Shown here: positions 35,581 to 47,628 of the stretch, piece after piece | Position numbering within the stretch: the first letter of the stretch is position 1 | Layout of the letters: every line of letters starts with the position of its first letter | Assembly (NCBI GenBank): GCA_001972305.1 | Contig: BDDD01000363.1 | Span: forward strand, 80,235-144,234 | Reading direction: 5' to 3' | DNA from: Cephalotus follicularis | Lineage: Eukaryota > Streptophyta > Magnoliopsida > Oxalidales > Cephalotaceae | DNA: 64,000 bases | Position numbers and translations under genes: made by a program | Notes under the pieces: generated by a model | What the model was told of the DNA's origin: nothing | What the model saw: only the letters and a program-made list of their open reading frames with translations | Databases searched by the model: none

Positions 35581-35925
35581 AGGCGTCGATGTCCTTGGTG
35601 AAAGACATCGACACCTCTTTAAAACGGTGGAAAGACGTCGATGTCTTTGAAAGACATCGATGTCTTTCCCTATTTGTGTAGAGATCTGGCCGAAGACATC
35701 GATGTCCTTGGAGAAAGGCATCGACGCGTTTCAATAAAAATAGCCTGCGAACGCGCACCGATGTTCGGCATCGATGTCTTTCCTGGGGAAAGACATATCG
35801 AGGCAAAGACGTCGATGTCTTTGAAAGACGTCGATGTCTTTGCTACAGAATCAAAGATACAACACTCTGATGAGAAAGACATCGACGTCCATAGGCTAGG
35901 GGTTGATGTCTTTGCTGGGCAGAGT
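35581..35925. repeat. Dyad repeats (AGACATCGATGTCTTT type) in the gypsy G 3' LTR
   Basis: About a dozen copies of GACRTCGATGTCTTT and its inverted form, each centred on the self-complementary ATCGAT or GTCGAC/GTCGAT. They make both strands open and produce repeated DIDVF-like peptides. I do not count these as genes. The matching block in the other LTR is 42571-42915. Confidence 0.85.
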
Positions 35926-36642
35926 CGATTTTATGCAGAAAAATAGGGCCAATCTCGAGTCAAAATCCAATTTAAAGCCATTCTTTGAAAACCAAAGTTT
36001 ACAATCAATCATTTGAGGTTAGTAAAACTTATTACAACCTTCAAATTTCAATTTCAATCTTTCAATTAACAATTAGGTCAAGAGTTTGCTAAAAACCGTA
36101 AAAACCCCAATTCATTCAATTCAATCATTCAATCAATCATTCAATCAATACAAGAGGCAGGAAATTAAAGTAAGAATTCCTACCTTTAACGAAGCTTCAA
36201 AAGTTGAGCTAACGATCGATCAATCGGCTGAAATCACCCAATAACCCGCTACTTTCTTGTTCAATCGGTAAGCCACGACTTGCAATCACTATCCTTGTTG
36301 AAGAAGATGCAAACCTGGCTGCTAGGGAGGAAGATGGAGGCTCCTGCTAGAGAGAGAGAGGGAGAAGAATGAGAGAAATGAGAGAATGAGAGTGAGAATT
36401 GACTTATATAGTTGATTCGGTCAACTCTCCGAAACTCGGCCCAAAATCTCGACTATACATGCATAAAACAAATATAATCACAATAGGTATAGGAATACCT
36501 CAATTCAATACAATTCAGTACGGTCTAATACAGTACAATACGGTACGATATATGCATGAACAGTACAAAAGGGAATTCGGGTCATCACATTCTCCCCTCC
36601 TTAAAAGAATATGGTCCCCAGATTCATCGGTCAAACGATCAA

Positions 36643-38122
36643 TCAATCAAAAAGGAAAGGATATGTCTCTCTCATATCGTTCTCGTGCTCCCATGTGCGC
36701 TCCACTGATCCATGATACTGCCATAGAATACTGACCAAAGGTATGGTCTTGTTCCTCAATACCCTGATCTGTCGGTCAACAATCTGTATAGGAGTCTCTA
36801 TAAACGATAAGTCAGGTTCTAGCTGAATCTGACCATACTCAATGATGTGTGAAGGATCTCCAGCATATCTCGTCAACTGAGAAACATGGAACACATCATG
36901 CACTCCAGACAATGCTGGAGGCAATGCAAGCCTGTAAGCAAGTCGGCCAATCCGATCCAATACCTCGAAAGGTCCAATAAAACGAGGAGAAAGCTTCTCT
37001 TTCTTCCTGAATCTCATGACTCCTTTAGTGGGCGACACTTTGAGGAAAACATGGTACCAACACTAAACTCCAAGCCTCTTTGATGAACATCAGCATAGCT
37101 TTTCTGTCTACTTTGTGCAATAATCAATCGGTCTCTAATCAATTTCACTTTCTTTGCAGTAATCTCTACAATCTCTGGCCCCAAAATGCTCTTTTCACCG
37201 ACCTGATCCCAACAAACTGGTGATCGGCACTTCCTACCATATAGGGCTTCATAGGGAGCCATTTGTATGCTCTCGTGATAACTATTGTTATACAAGAACT
37301 CAATCAAATGCAAGTAGTCATCCCAACTACCTCCAAAGTCGAGAACGCATGCTCGAAGCATGTCCTCCAATGTCTGAATGGTCCTTTCGGACAAACCATC
37401 TGTTTGGAGATGAAAAGCGGTGCTGAAACTCAATTCGGTACCCATAGCTACCTGTAACTTCCTCCAAAACCCGGAAGTGAAGCTAGAGTCTCGATCCGAA
37501 ACAATGCTGACAGGAGCTCCATGTGCTTTAACAATCTCTTTCATGAACAATTTGGACAACTTTTCCTTAGAATAAGTCATCCGAATCGGTAGAAAGTGGG
37601 CCGACTTCGTGAGCCGGTCGACAATAACCCATATACCATCGTGTCTGTCATGAGTCAGAGGTAACCCGGACACGAAATCCATGGTAATGTGCTCCCATTT
37701 CCACTCAAGAATGATCAAGGCTGAAGCACGCCTGCCGGTCTCTGGTGCTCTGCCTTAACTTGCTGACAAGTGAGGCATCTCGATACAAACACCGCGATTT
37801 CTCTCTTCATGCCAATCTACCAATAGCTAAGTTTTAGGTCACGATACATCTTTGTACTCCCTGGATGGACAGAGAGACGAGATTTATGAGCTTGAGAAAG
37901 AAGCTCTTCCTTCAACTCGCTATCGGCTGGAATGCAAATTCTATTTCGGTATCTCAATAACCCATCTGTAGATAGAGAGAAGTCGGGTTTCAATCCTTCA
38001 TCAATAGCAGTAGCCACTTTCTGCAATTCAATATCCACTATCTGAGAATCTCTAATCCAGTCAAGCAATGTAGGTTGCACACGAATATGGGAAAGAGTCA
38101 TACAAGATAGCTTGCGACTCAA
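36643..38122 (-). pseudogene. Gypsy G integrase and chromodomain
   Basis: Three minus-strand blocks. 38122-37817: HKSRLSVHPGSTKMYRDL (zinc-binding region), ended by a stop. 37718-37014: catalytic core with MDFVSGLPLTHDR, IVSDRDSSFTSGFW and DGLSERTIQ (D, D, E all present). 37038-36643: GPFEVLDRIGRLAYRLALPP and a chromodomain (LWQYHGSVERTWEHENDM, then YPFLFD). Frameshifts lie near 37720-37800 and 37030. The pairing with C shows the same chromovirus arrangement. Confidence 0.88.
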
Positions 38123-38203
38123 TGCATCTGCAACAACATTTACTTTTCCAGGATGATATTCAATGTCACAATCATAATAATTAAGAAGATCAAACCACCT
38201 TCT

Positions 38204-39990
38204 CTATCTCATGTTCAATTCTTTCTGTGAAAAGAGATATCTCAAACTCTTATGATCGGTGAAAACTGTGAACTTGGTCCCATAAAGGTAGTGGAGCCAT
38301 TTTTGAAGAGCAAATACAATGGCCAACAACTCCAAGTCATGCACTGGGTAGTTTTCTTCATGTGGTTTGATCTTTCTCGATGCATATGCAATCACTTTGC
38401 CGTATTGCATAAGAACGCAACCAAGCCCCTTTCCAGAAGCATCGGTGTATACAACAAAGTCTTCATTCCCGTCTAGTAAGGCTAGGACAGGAGCGGAAAT
38501 CAATCTGTCTTTCAACTCTTGAAAACTTCTTTCACAATCACTATCCCATACAAATGCAGCATTCTTCTGTGTCAATCTGGTCAACGGTGCAGCAATACGG
38601 GAAAATCCCTCAACAAACCGACGATAAAACCCTACTAAACCCAAAAAGCTACGAACTTCAGAAGCATTCGTCGGTTGTTTCCAATCTTTCACTGACTCTA
38701 CTTTCGATGGATCCACTGATAAACCGTCACCAGAAACAATATGGCCAAGAAAAGCAACCTCCGATAACAAAAACTCGCACTTGTCGAATTTGGCATAAAT
38801 CGATGATCCCTCAATGTTTGCAATACAATGTAGAGGTGCTGGGCATGCTCCTCATCGGTTCTAGAATAGACCAAGAGGTCGTCAATGTACACTACAATGA
38901 ACTGATCCAAATATTGTTTGAACACTTGGTTCATCAGGTCCATGAAAGCCGCAGGAGCATTAGTCACACCAAAAGGCATAACTAAGAACTCATAATGGCC
39001 ATATCTCGATCTGAAATCCGTCTTAAGAATATCCTTCGGTCTGACTTTCAACTGGTGGTAGCCCGATCTCAAGTCGAGCTTAGAAAACACTGTCGCTCCT
39101 CTAAACTGATCGAATAGCTCATCAATGTGCGGTAGAGGGTACTTATTCTTCACTGTAACTTTGTTAAGCTGTCAGTAGTCAATACACATTCGGAGCGATC
39201 CATCTTTCTTCTTGACAAAAAGAACAGGTGCTCCCCAGGGTGAAGCACCAGGTCTTATGAAACCTTTGTCCAGAAGATTCTATAACTGTATCTTTAACTC
39301 TTTCAATTCTATCAGTGCCATATGGTACGGTGCTCAAGAAATCGGTGAAGTTCTCGGTATCAAATAAATCACGAACTCTATCTCTCTGTCTGGCGGTAAC
39401 GACGTCAAATCCCGAGGAAAAACATCTCTGAACTCGCAAACCCCTGGAATATCTTCCAGTTCCAGCCGCCATCTATCGGTATCGAGCACATGTGCCAGAA
39501 ACCCTGGCATCCCTGTCGTAACAATCTGTCCACATGCAAAGCCGAAATCATTGGAACAACCAATGGCTCTAAGGTGCCAAGAAACCGAAAAGGTGGTCGT
39601 CCCAGAGGACTGAAAACCACTACTTTCCGATGACAATCCACCTGAGCAAAGATAGCAGACAACCAATCCATGCCAAGAATCACGTCTAGGATATCGATCG
39701 GTAAAACAATAAGATCGGCTAACAAGCAACGATCATCAATCTCTACAATACAATCTCTACACACTCGATTGGTGGTCGCTGACTCACCGAGAGGTGTGGA
39801 TACCTCCATAAAGAAATGAAGGTACTCAGGTCTCAAACCAACATGGGAGACAAAATGCAATACAATGAATGAATGGGATGAACCCGGATCAATAAGAACC
39901 TTTGCTGGAAGCTGAAAGAGTCGAATGGTACCTTCGATCACAACATCTGACCTGGCTGCAGCACTCGGTTCCATAGCAAACACTCTAGCC
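38204..39990 (-). pseudogene. Gypsy G protease, reverse transcriptase and RNase H
   Basis: Protease near 39900 reads VLIDPGSSHSFIV, so the catalytic DTG or DSG is DPG here, which would abolish activity. ILDVILGMDWLS follows. RT (39153-38698) has [15 protein letters not shown] and YIDDLLVYS with both Asp. A frameshift lies near 38780. RNase H (38770-38204) has [19 protein letters not shown] and [19 protein letters not shown] before a stop. Confidence 0.87.
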
Positions 39991-41060
39991 TGAACTGTCG
40001 GAGCAGAACTCATAGGCTGCTTCCCCCTGGACTGCGAAGTCCCACGGGAAGAAGACAGTACACTAGCTGTCGGTCCTGGTAGAGGCGGTGCCCGCTGTGT
40101 CTGATCAAATCCTCTGGGACGAGAACTCCGAGGACAATCTCTAGCAATGCGGTCGGGACCACCACAAACCAAGCAATGGCCCAGGAACCATCTACAATTC
40201 TCAGAAGTATGGTTGGTCTTCTGACAATGCACACAAGGAACCGTAGCACTCTGATTACCACTCCCAGATAGTCTAGAGGGTGTACCCTGACTAGGTGCTG
40301 AAGATCGGTCTCCTCGACGTGCATTCCTCGATCTGCCTCTCCTCCGAGAACGGGATGGGTTCCCGCTATCCTGATTGCTACCATGAGAACCAGGTGAGGG
40401 GCTACTATCAGTCTTCTGCGATTTAGCACTGCCACTGTCACTACCACTCTGTCAAGAAGAAGGAGTAGGCCTGGTACGAGCTATATTTCTCATCAGTTTA
40501 GCCTCAGCTGCAATATCCTCAAGCTACATAGCTCGGGAGGAAATTTCTGATATGGAAGTCAACCCGAAGGGAGTCAGTTGCCTCCTCAAATCCAATCTCA
40601 TTCCCCGAAGGAACTTCTTTGCTCTACGCTCTTGGCCTTCCACTAAGTATGGGGCAGATCGGGCTAACTGCGTGAATCTCTCCTCATACTCAGCAACTGT
40701 CATGCTTCCTTGTACCAAGTTAGCAAATTCAATCTCTCTTCTGTCTATCTCTACCTGAGGGTAGTACCTTGCATAGAATTCTCTTTTGAAGGCATCCCAA
40801 GAGCGGATTGTACCATTCCTTGTCCACTCTGTGTTAACCATAGCCCACCAGTTCTCGGCTTCTCCTTGGAGAATATACACTGCCTATACCAATTTCTGTT
40901 CATCATCACATCCCATGACCGCAAAGATCTTCTCCAAATGGATTATCCAAGACTCAGCAAGAGTAGGATCAGGGAGCCCTACGAATGCTGGAGGCTGCAA
41001 CTTTAAGAAACTTCTCAACAACGGGATGATCAGATTCAATCACTTTCAATTCCAATATCA
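39900..41060 (-). pseudogene. Gypsy G Gag, N-terminus deleted
   Basis: Minus-strand text starts at FLKLQPPAFVGLPDP near 41010 and has no plausible ATG upstream, because only about 130 bp separate it from the primer site. It continues LQGEAENWWAMVN, DAFKREFYARYYPQVEIDRR and RRAKKFLRGM. After a TAG near 40520 and another stop near 40450 come Ser/Arg-rich text and zinc knuckles (CVHCQKTNHTSENC; CLVCGGPDRIARDC). The first knuckle has N where Gly precedes the His. Confidence 0.82.
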
Positions 41061-42570
41061 ATCTCTTTTCCAATAACAATAGGATGAATAAGCAAGAACA
41101 TATATCATGCTAATCCATTCAGTCAATCTCAATCAACGCATTAATATACTTAGCTAGCAGGCTAACCAATGTCTCTGATACCATTCTGTAACACCTCGCG
41201 CCCGCAGGGCGGACACATGGCATTACTCTCAATCCAATAACAATACAATGGTCGGGACTAGCAATATAAAAATGCGAATAACTTAAAACTTTACAATACA
41301 TGTCAATGTGCGGAAGATACGATACAAAATTCATCCATACGATGCAATACAATACAAATCCTTTACAATACTAGTCTTTTACAATAGAATACATTTCAAT
41401 CTTTTCACTACAATATCTCTATCAGCTTTGCGATACCCAAGCAGTCGTGCGATCAGAACGAATCTTCAATCCTTCTGTCCGCTGCTACTTGCTGCCCTAC
41501 CTATGCCGCACACGAGGTACAACACAGCCCTACCCCGAAGGATGGGGTTAGCCACACTGGCTAAACAGAAACCTCATGCAGCATGTATGCATGTACAATG
41601 TGCAATATCGGTGACAATCTATACAATATCAATGTACGGTGTACAATATCAATGCATGACATGGCAAATGCATATGTACAGTTGGCGATCAAACAACCCG
41701 TATGACAATGGCCCATAACAGAGCATACGGATAGAATCTATAACAATCAATCATTCAATGGCAGACACTCAATGGTGGTGTATGAAACACCCAATCAATC
41801 AATCAATATCCTATAGAGCATGCGACCCCCGGGTCAATCCCATGTCAATCAGTTAGCAGTGATCAATCCCACGGAAGGCAATCCTTCAAAAAGGGTGGGA
41901 GATCTATCTACGGCTCTCAGACTGATCAGGTCTGAAACACATAGATCTTCCAGCCTATGGCTGGGCCAATACAATCTCGATGAGCTACAGCTGAGGGAGC
42001 TACTGATGCCGTTAGGGAGCTGCGGCCTTCAGCGAGCGTCAATCGTCAGTCAATCATGCTCGTCAGCACATGCTCGTCAGCAAGACAATACAATAAAAGA
42101 AACGATCGACGGAATAGGTGGACGAAGTCAACCTAACATGCTGACGTAAACCATAAGGTCGCTCTATAGGATCCATACAATTCAATCAATCATGTCAATA
42201 CAATGTTAAGTAAAGTCAATAAACAAAGTCAATGAGTGGTGGTGTCTAATGGAGAAATGGGAACGTGCGTCCATCGTACCGACTTAGACTCGCAGTAACA
42301 CTTATAACTCAGCAATTGATCAATGTATCAATACAACGTCGAAACAAAGTCAATAAGTGGTGGTGCCTAATGGAGGGATGGGAACGTGCGTCCATTTTAC
42401 CGACTTAGACTCGCAACAACACCTATGACTCAAGCAATCAATCAATCAGTACAATCGTTAAAACCGTTTTCAAACACTTGAACACCTCAGGCGAGGCTCC
42501 GGTCAAGTGGCAATGTGAAAAGAAGTTGAAAACCCGCTTTAAACAGTTAAAAACTCCTTTACGTACATTA

Positions 42571-42915
42571 GGCGTCGATGTCCTTGGTGAAAGACATCGA
42601 CACCTCTTTAAAACGGTGGAAAGACGTCGATGTCTTTGAAAGACATCGATGTATTTCCCTATTTGTGTAGAGATCTGGCCGAAGACGTCGATGTCCTTGG
42701 AGAAAGGCATCGACGCGTTTCAATAAAAATAGCCTGGGAATGCGCATCGATGTTCGGTATCGATGTCTTTCCTGGGGAAAGACATCTCGAGGCAAAGACG
42801 CCGATGTCTTTGAAAGACGTCGATGTCTTTGCTGCAGAATCAAAGATACAGCACTCTGATGAGAAAGACATCGACGTCCATGGGCTAGGGGTTGATGTCT
42901 TTGCTGGGCAGAGTC
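42571..42915. repeat. Dyad repeats in the gypsy G 5' LTR
   Basis: Same ATCGAT/GTCGAC-centred units as 35581-35925, with scattered substitutions. Unit order and spacing are conserved between the two LTRs. Confidence 0.85.
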
Positions 42916-43430
42916 GATTTTATGCATAAAAATAGGGCCAATCTCAAGTCAAAATCCAATTTAAAGCCATTCTTTGAAAACCAAAGTTTACAATCAATCA
43001 TTTGAGGTTAGTAAAACTTATTACAACCTTCAAAATTCAATTTCAATCTTTCAATTAACAATTAGGTCAAGGGTTTGCTGAAAACCCTAAAAACCCCAAT
43101 TCATTCAATTCAATCATTCAATCAGTCATTCAATCAATACAATCAGTCATCCAATCAATACAAGAGGCAGGGAATTCAAGTAAGAAGTCCTACCTTTAAC
43201 GAAACTTCAAAAGTTGAGCTAACGATCGATCAATCGGCTGAAATCACCCAATAACCCGCTACTTTCTTGTTCAATCGGTAAGCCACGACTTGCGATCACT
43301 ATCCTTGTTGAAGAATATGCAAACTCGGCTGCTAGGGAGGAAGATGGAGGCTCCAACTAGAGAGAGAGAGGGAGAAGGATAGAGAGAGGGAGAAGAATGA
43401 GAGAAATGAGAGAATAAGAGTGAGAATTGA

Positions 43431-43441
43431 CTTATATAGTC
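43431..43441 (-). promoter_or_regulatory. TATA box of the gypsy G 5' LTR
   Basis: The minus strand reads GACTATATAAG, about 180 bp inside the LTR's outer edge and directed toward gag. The other LTR has the same motif near 36400-36410. Confidence 0.55.
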
Positions 43442-43622
43442 GATTCGGTCAACTCTCCGAAACTTGGCCCAAAATCTCGACTATACATGCATAAAACCAA
43501 TATAATCACAATAGGTATAGGAATACCTCAATTCAGTACAATTCAGTACGGTCCAATACAGTACAATACGGTACGATGTATGTATGAATAGTAAAAAATG
43601 GAATTCGGGTCATCACAGTTGT

Positions 43623-45952
43623 GATATACAAGATCCCCAAACGGGTCAACGAGTTGGGATAGACCATAAGATTGGTTGAATGTTTGAAATCACTTATTTG
43701 AAACCTCTTACTGGTCTCTTTGCTACGGCTAATCCTTTTTCCTCTCTTCATCTTTGGCACTCCTGGTTAGGTCATGCGTTTGTTTCTAGGGATACATCTC
43801 TTGTCTCTAGTGGTTAGTTAGGATATGTTTCTAGTAATTGTTAAGATCTCCCTTTCTAAAAGTATACTTATGAGAAGGAGGGCCCCCTCAAGTATTTAAA
43901 GTAGATAGTCCCTTGATACCCAACCAATGTGGGATAGATAGTCATGTCAACACCTGCCCTCACGTGCAACGTGGAATGAAATATCACATGTGCTACTTGA
44001 TAATAAGGAGATGACACAACTTAACACCGTGCCTTATGACAAATCGGAGATTAGTGCCTCACGCAACGTCGAATGTTGGAATAACAATGAAAAGGAAATA
44101 ATTGGGCCTGTCTGGCTTTGATACCATGTTAAGATCTCAATCCCTAAAAACATGATTATGAGAAGAAGGGGTCCCTCAAGTATTTAAAGTAGACATACCC
44201 TTACCCATCCGATGTGGGATAGATAGTCATCTCAACAGTAATAATGTTGATTGCATGTCTTGTAAACTTGAAAAACAAAGTACTTTACCTTTGCCTGTTA
44301 GTGATTCATGTTCTTCAGAACCTTTTGATCTCATTCACTCTGATATTTGGGGACCTACACCCACTCATACTATTGGAGGTGCAGGTTATTTTATTATTTT
44401 TGTGGATGATTTCTTGCGTTATACTTGGATATATTTGTTTAAACAAAGATCTGAAGTTTTTGGTATTTTTCGCAACTTCAACAATATGATTAGTAAGTAC
44501 CCAAATCTCCCAAAAAAAAATTAAAAATATTAGATTTGACAATGCTACCGAGTATACTTATTCTGCTTTTCAGTCTATTTTAAAAGAGCACGGGAATTAG
44601 CACATAGGTCGTGCCAGGGAACTTTACAACAAAATGGTAGGGCTGAACGAAAGCATCCTCATATTCTTCACACTGTTCATACTCTTCTTACCTCCGCTTC
44701 ACTTCCTGAGCAGTTTTGGGGAAAAGGTGCCCTTACAGCAGTTTATACCATCTATGGAATTCTAACACCCAATATTGATAATAAATCCTCATATGAATGT
44801 CTTTACATTACTCTACCAAACTATCACCTTCTCAAAGTTTTTGGGTGTGCATGTTCCGTCCATCTTCAACCGTATGAACATAAAAAACTTGAACCTAGGG
44901 CTCGTCTTTGTTGTTTCCTTGGTTATGGAATAGAATATAAAGGCTTTAGGTGTTATGACCTTGTGTACAAAAGGCTTCGCATTTCTCGTCATGTTTTTTT
45001 CTGGGAACATAAAATGTTTACCAGCTTGTCTAGTCTGGTATCTTTCCTTGTCTCCTTGTATTGTTACTGAAACTTCTGTTGATATTTTTTCCAATCGTAT
45101 TGAGTGATCTTCTACAGGGACCTCGAGCTCGCGTCTTTATCAATCTACAGTACTATCTGACTCTGTTAATCCTTTTCCGGATCATGATGACCTGTCAGAC
45201 CTTATGTCACTTCTCCACTTCGTCGCTCCACTCCGGAAAGCAAACCAAACACCCAACTTAGTGATTTTCATTGTTATCATTCCTTAGCTACCCTTCATGA
45301 GCCTCGCAATTTTCACGAAACTCATTCTAACCCCCTTTGGCAGCAAGCAATAGTAGAAGAACTACAAACTTTACAGAAAAATCACACATGGGATCTGGGT
45401 GACTTGCCTCCTAGAAAGACCGTCATTGATTGCAAATGGAACTATAAGATCAAGACTTTGTCTAATGGCTCCGTGGATCGTTACAAAGCACGTCTTGTGG
45501 CCTGGGATTCACTCAGGAGTATCAGATTGATTATGAGGAGATCTTTGCTCCAGTTGCACGGCTTACTTCATTATGTTCCTTACTTGTCATTGCTGCATCT
45601 CGTAGATGGTAGTCTTTTCAAATGGATGTGAAGAATGTCTTCTTAAATTGTGATTTAATTGAGGAAGTTTATATGCATCTCCCTCTTGGATTTGATTATT
45701 CTTCCATTCAGGTTTGTCGACTTTGACGAGCACTTTACGGTCTCAAACATGATCCTCGTGCTTGGTTTGTCAAGTTTAGTTCTACTTTTGCTATACTTGG
45801 ATTTAAGTCCAGCACCTATGATTCTGCTTTATTTACTAGATCTATGTCGAGTGGTTCTATATTTTTATTGTTGCATCCACTTGGATAAATTTGTTATTTG
45901 TCTTCCAAACTCAACTTGGATTTTACACTTCCAACTTGAGTTTGAGGGGGGA
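43623..45952 (+). pseudogene. Copia E integrase and truncated reverse transcriptase
   Basis: Begins IQDPQTGQRVGIDHKIG, then LHLWHSWLGHAF (pre-integrase HxxxGH-type motif). It is interrupted by the TRIM (43839-44237) and resumes CMSCKLEKQSTLPLP, FDLIHSDIWGPTPTHTIGG (first catalytic Asp) and FVDDFLRYTWIYLF. Integrase then decays through frameshifts. RT text appears at 45404 (IDCKWNYKIKT; DRYKARLVAWDS) and at 45600-45800. The YVDD box and RNase H are missing: the text jumps from SSGSIFLLL to a short tail before the polypurine tract (GAGGGGGGA). Confidence 0.85.
43839..44237 (-). mobile_element. TRIM (terminal-repeat retrotransposon in miniature), 399 bp
   Basis: Two direct repeats of 114 and 111 bp (43839-43952 and 44127-44237) start TGTTAAGATCTC and end TCAACA. 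Target duplication GTAAT is at 43834-43838 and 44238-44242. The internal 174 bp has no coding capacity. Next to the right repeat the minus strand reads ATGGTATCAAAGCC, an initiator tRNA-Met primer site, which gives the orientation. Removing it restores copia E text (VSSNNVDCMSCKL). It must be mobilised by proteins of another element. Confidence 0.92.
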
Positions 45953-46141
45953 TGTTAGCATATACAACAGCTATCATAGTTGTGTTTGTTAAGGTATATA
46001 GTTGTTTATTAATAGTGTATATAGCTGTTACATATGTTTGTATTTATTGATTTTGATTTAATATTTTCTTATAAATAAGACCTCCATATATCCATTAGAA
46101 AAATGGAGTAAATATTTTCTTTCGTTCTTCGTTGTATATCA
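45953..46141 (+). repeat. 3' LTR of copia E
   Basis: Matches 30476-30669 with scattered differences. TATA-like CTTATAAATAAG near 46070. Followed by target duplication AATTC. Confidence 0.88.
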
Positions 46142-47595
46142 AATTCTTTTCAAAAATTGTCCACAGATTGCTACAAAGCATATCCTAATTACGAGCAGTC
46201 AATCAAGTGCATGTATGCAGTTATTAATTTTATTACCTAATTACAAAAAAGGTAAAAGGACCTTAACTGTATTTCTCAAACACCTTAGACCCAAGTTGTT
46301 AGTCAACCTAAACCGAAGGGTTTAGAAACTAATCAGGCCAAGAACACTGTGATGATTTAATAAAATGGAACCAAAGTTTCACACAGTTCATTTAGTCTTA
46401 ATCATGAGGCGAACACCAAGATCAAGAGGGAATGGAAGCGTACAAACTGGAAAAAGAAATACTAAAACCACATATTAATTACTTCCCACTCCACACAATT
46501 GTCCCTATGAAAAATATAACACGCCTAAGATACACACAAAATTCCGAAAACTATTGTCACATATATCGCAGACACTCACATTGACACACCTTTAAAATGT
46601 AAACAATATTGTGAAACCATACCTTTGAGAAGAATGGTCCACAAGGCTTTGAAGACAAATAACATCATGCAGCAACATAGTCCTACAAATTCTAAGGGAA
46701 AGAAGAAATAGCAACCCTCTTAACCATGAGTGATAAGATGATATTTTAACTGCATCACTTATCAAAATATTATTGGTGTTTTTTTAAAAAATATTAATAT
46801 CGTGTTGATTTTTAGTGAAACAATATTTTAACAACTCATTTGTCAAGTATTTGTAATAATATTATTAACAGTATATGATTATGCATAGCAAATGTATAAC
46901 ATATAAAATTTCATTTAAGTAATAAAAAGAATAATAATTACATCAGTTTTCTTTTTTTTCTTTTCACTCCACTTATTAGATGACACATCATAGAAAAATA
47001 CTATTAACAGCATATAATTATACGGAACAAATATATAGCATATGATGTATCATTTAACTAGTGAAAAGAATAATAATTGCATCAATTTTCTTTTCTTTTT
47101 TCTTTCTTTTTTTCATTACACTTATTAGATGATACATCATATATTATGTATAGTCATATATTGTTAATAGCATTATTACACATCAAATGTTATGCATAAT
47201 CATAAACATTTCTGAAAAAACACTAAATTATAATAAGAACTGTCCAAGACATTTTTATGACTTAATCTTTCAATAATTTATTTAAATACATTAATTTATT
47301 CTTCAACCTTCAATTTTGAGCCTAGCATATTAAAATATTATTATTTATTATTTATCAAAGGATTTCACTTTTTCTCATTTTTCAATAATATCAATCACAA
47401 AACACATTAGAAATCAAAACCCAGATTTCGTCCAATAAATATAGATAAATCCTTTTAAAAAAAATTACGAAACATTTATCCGATAGAATTGGATAGAGAG
47501 ATAAGAGTTTTTAAATAGAAGAATTCTTTCCTATCACAACAACATCTAAAAACAGAATAAGCCGTGTGATCAGGTGTCTCCTGTTGTTGTTGTCA
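46142..47595 (+). promoter_or_regulatory. Upstream region of the NAC gene
   Basis: AT-rich, with no coding frame. It holds a tandem duplication (46861-47140) and a TATA-like TTTTTAAATAGAAG near 47510, about 90-120 bp before the possible start codons. Promoter function is inferred from position only. Confidence 0.5.
46861..47140 (+). repeat. Tandem duplication of about 140 bp upstream of the NAC gene
   Basis: Unit 1 (46861-46990) and unit 2 (47001-47140) share ATTAACAG, GAATAATAATT, a T/C-rich tract and TTATTAGATGAYACATCAT in the same order, with many point differences. The copy is old. Confidence 0.75.
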
Positions 47596-47628
47596 ATGTC
47601 TTCTCAATATCAAAGAAATCTTTCGACC

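Larger units (their letters stand above)
34904..36589 (-). repeat. 3' LTR of gypsy G (1,686 bp as assembled)
   Basis: Collinear with the right LTR, but about 707 bp corresponding to 41688-42395 are absent. The join is marked by a single N at 35405, so the shortening may be an assembly artefact. Contains the ATCGAT-centred repeats at 35581-35925. Confidence 0.85.
34904..43617 (-). mobile_element. Ty3/gypsy chromodomain element G, inserted in copia E
   Basis: 8.7 kb on the minus strand with target duplication GTTGT (34899-34903 and 43618-43622). LTRs at 34904-36589 and 41187-43617 share TGTAACACC...GTCATCACA ends. The primer site TGGTATCAGAGA (minus strand) abuts the right LTR at about 41174-41185. 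Gag, protease, RT, RNase H, integrase and chromodomain follow leftward. The Gag N-terminus is deleted and Pol carries frameshifts. Confidence 0.92.
41187..43617 (-). repeat. 5' LTR of gypsy G (2,431 bp)
   Basis: The more complete LTR copy. It includes AATCAATC-rich stretches, the dyad repeat block 42571-42915 and a GA-rich segment (43350-43420). In element orientation it starts TGTGATGACCCG and ends GAGGTGTTACA next to the primer site. Confidence 0.9.
30476..46141 (+). mobile_element. Copia element E, host to three further insertions
   Basis: LTRs at 30476-30669 (194 bp) and 45953-46141 (189 bp), starting TGTTAG and ending TATCA. Target duplication AATTC is at 30471-30475 and 46142-46146. 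The element's own sequence is about 3.8 kb in four blocks, broken by solo LTR F, gypsy G and a TRIM. Gag, zinc knuckle, pre-integrase, integrase and RT text occur in copia order on the plus strand. All are decayed, and the RNase H region is deleted. Confidence 0.92.

Noticed and set aside
35579-35946. Open frames on both strands with repeated DIDVF and RHRR text (also 42568-42929)
   Set aside because: Products of the palindromic LTR repeat units. Both strands are open for the same reason, and nothing suggests translation.
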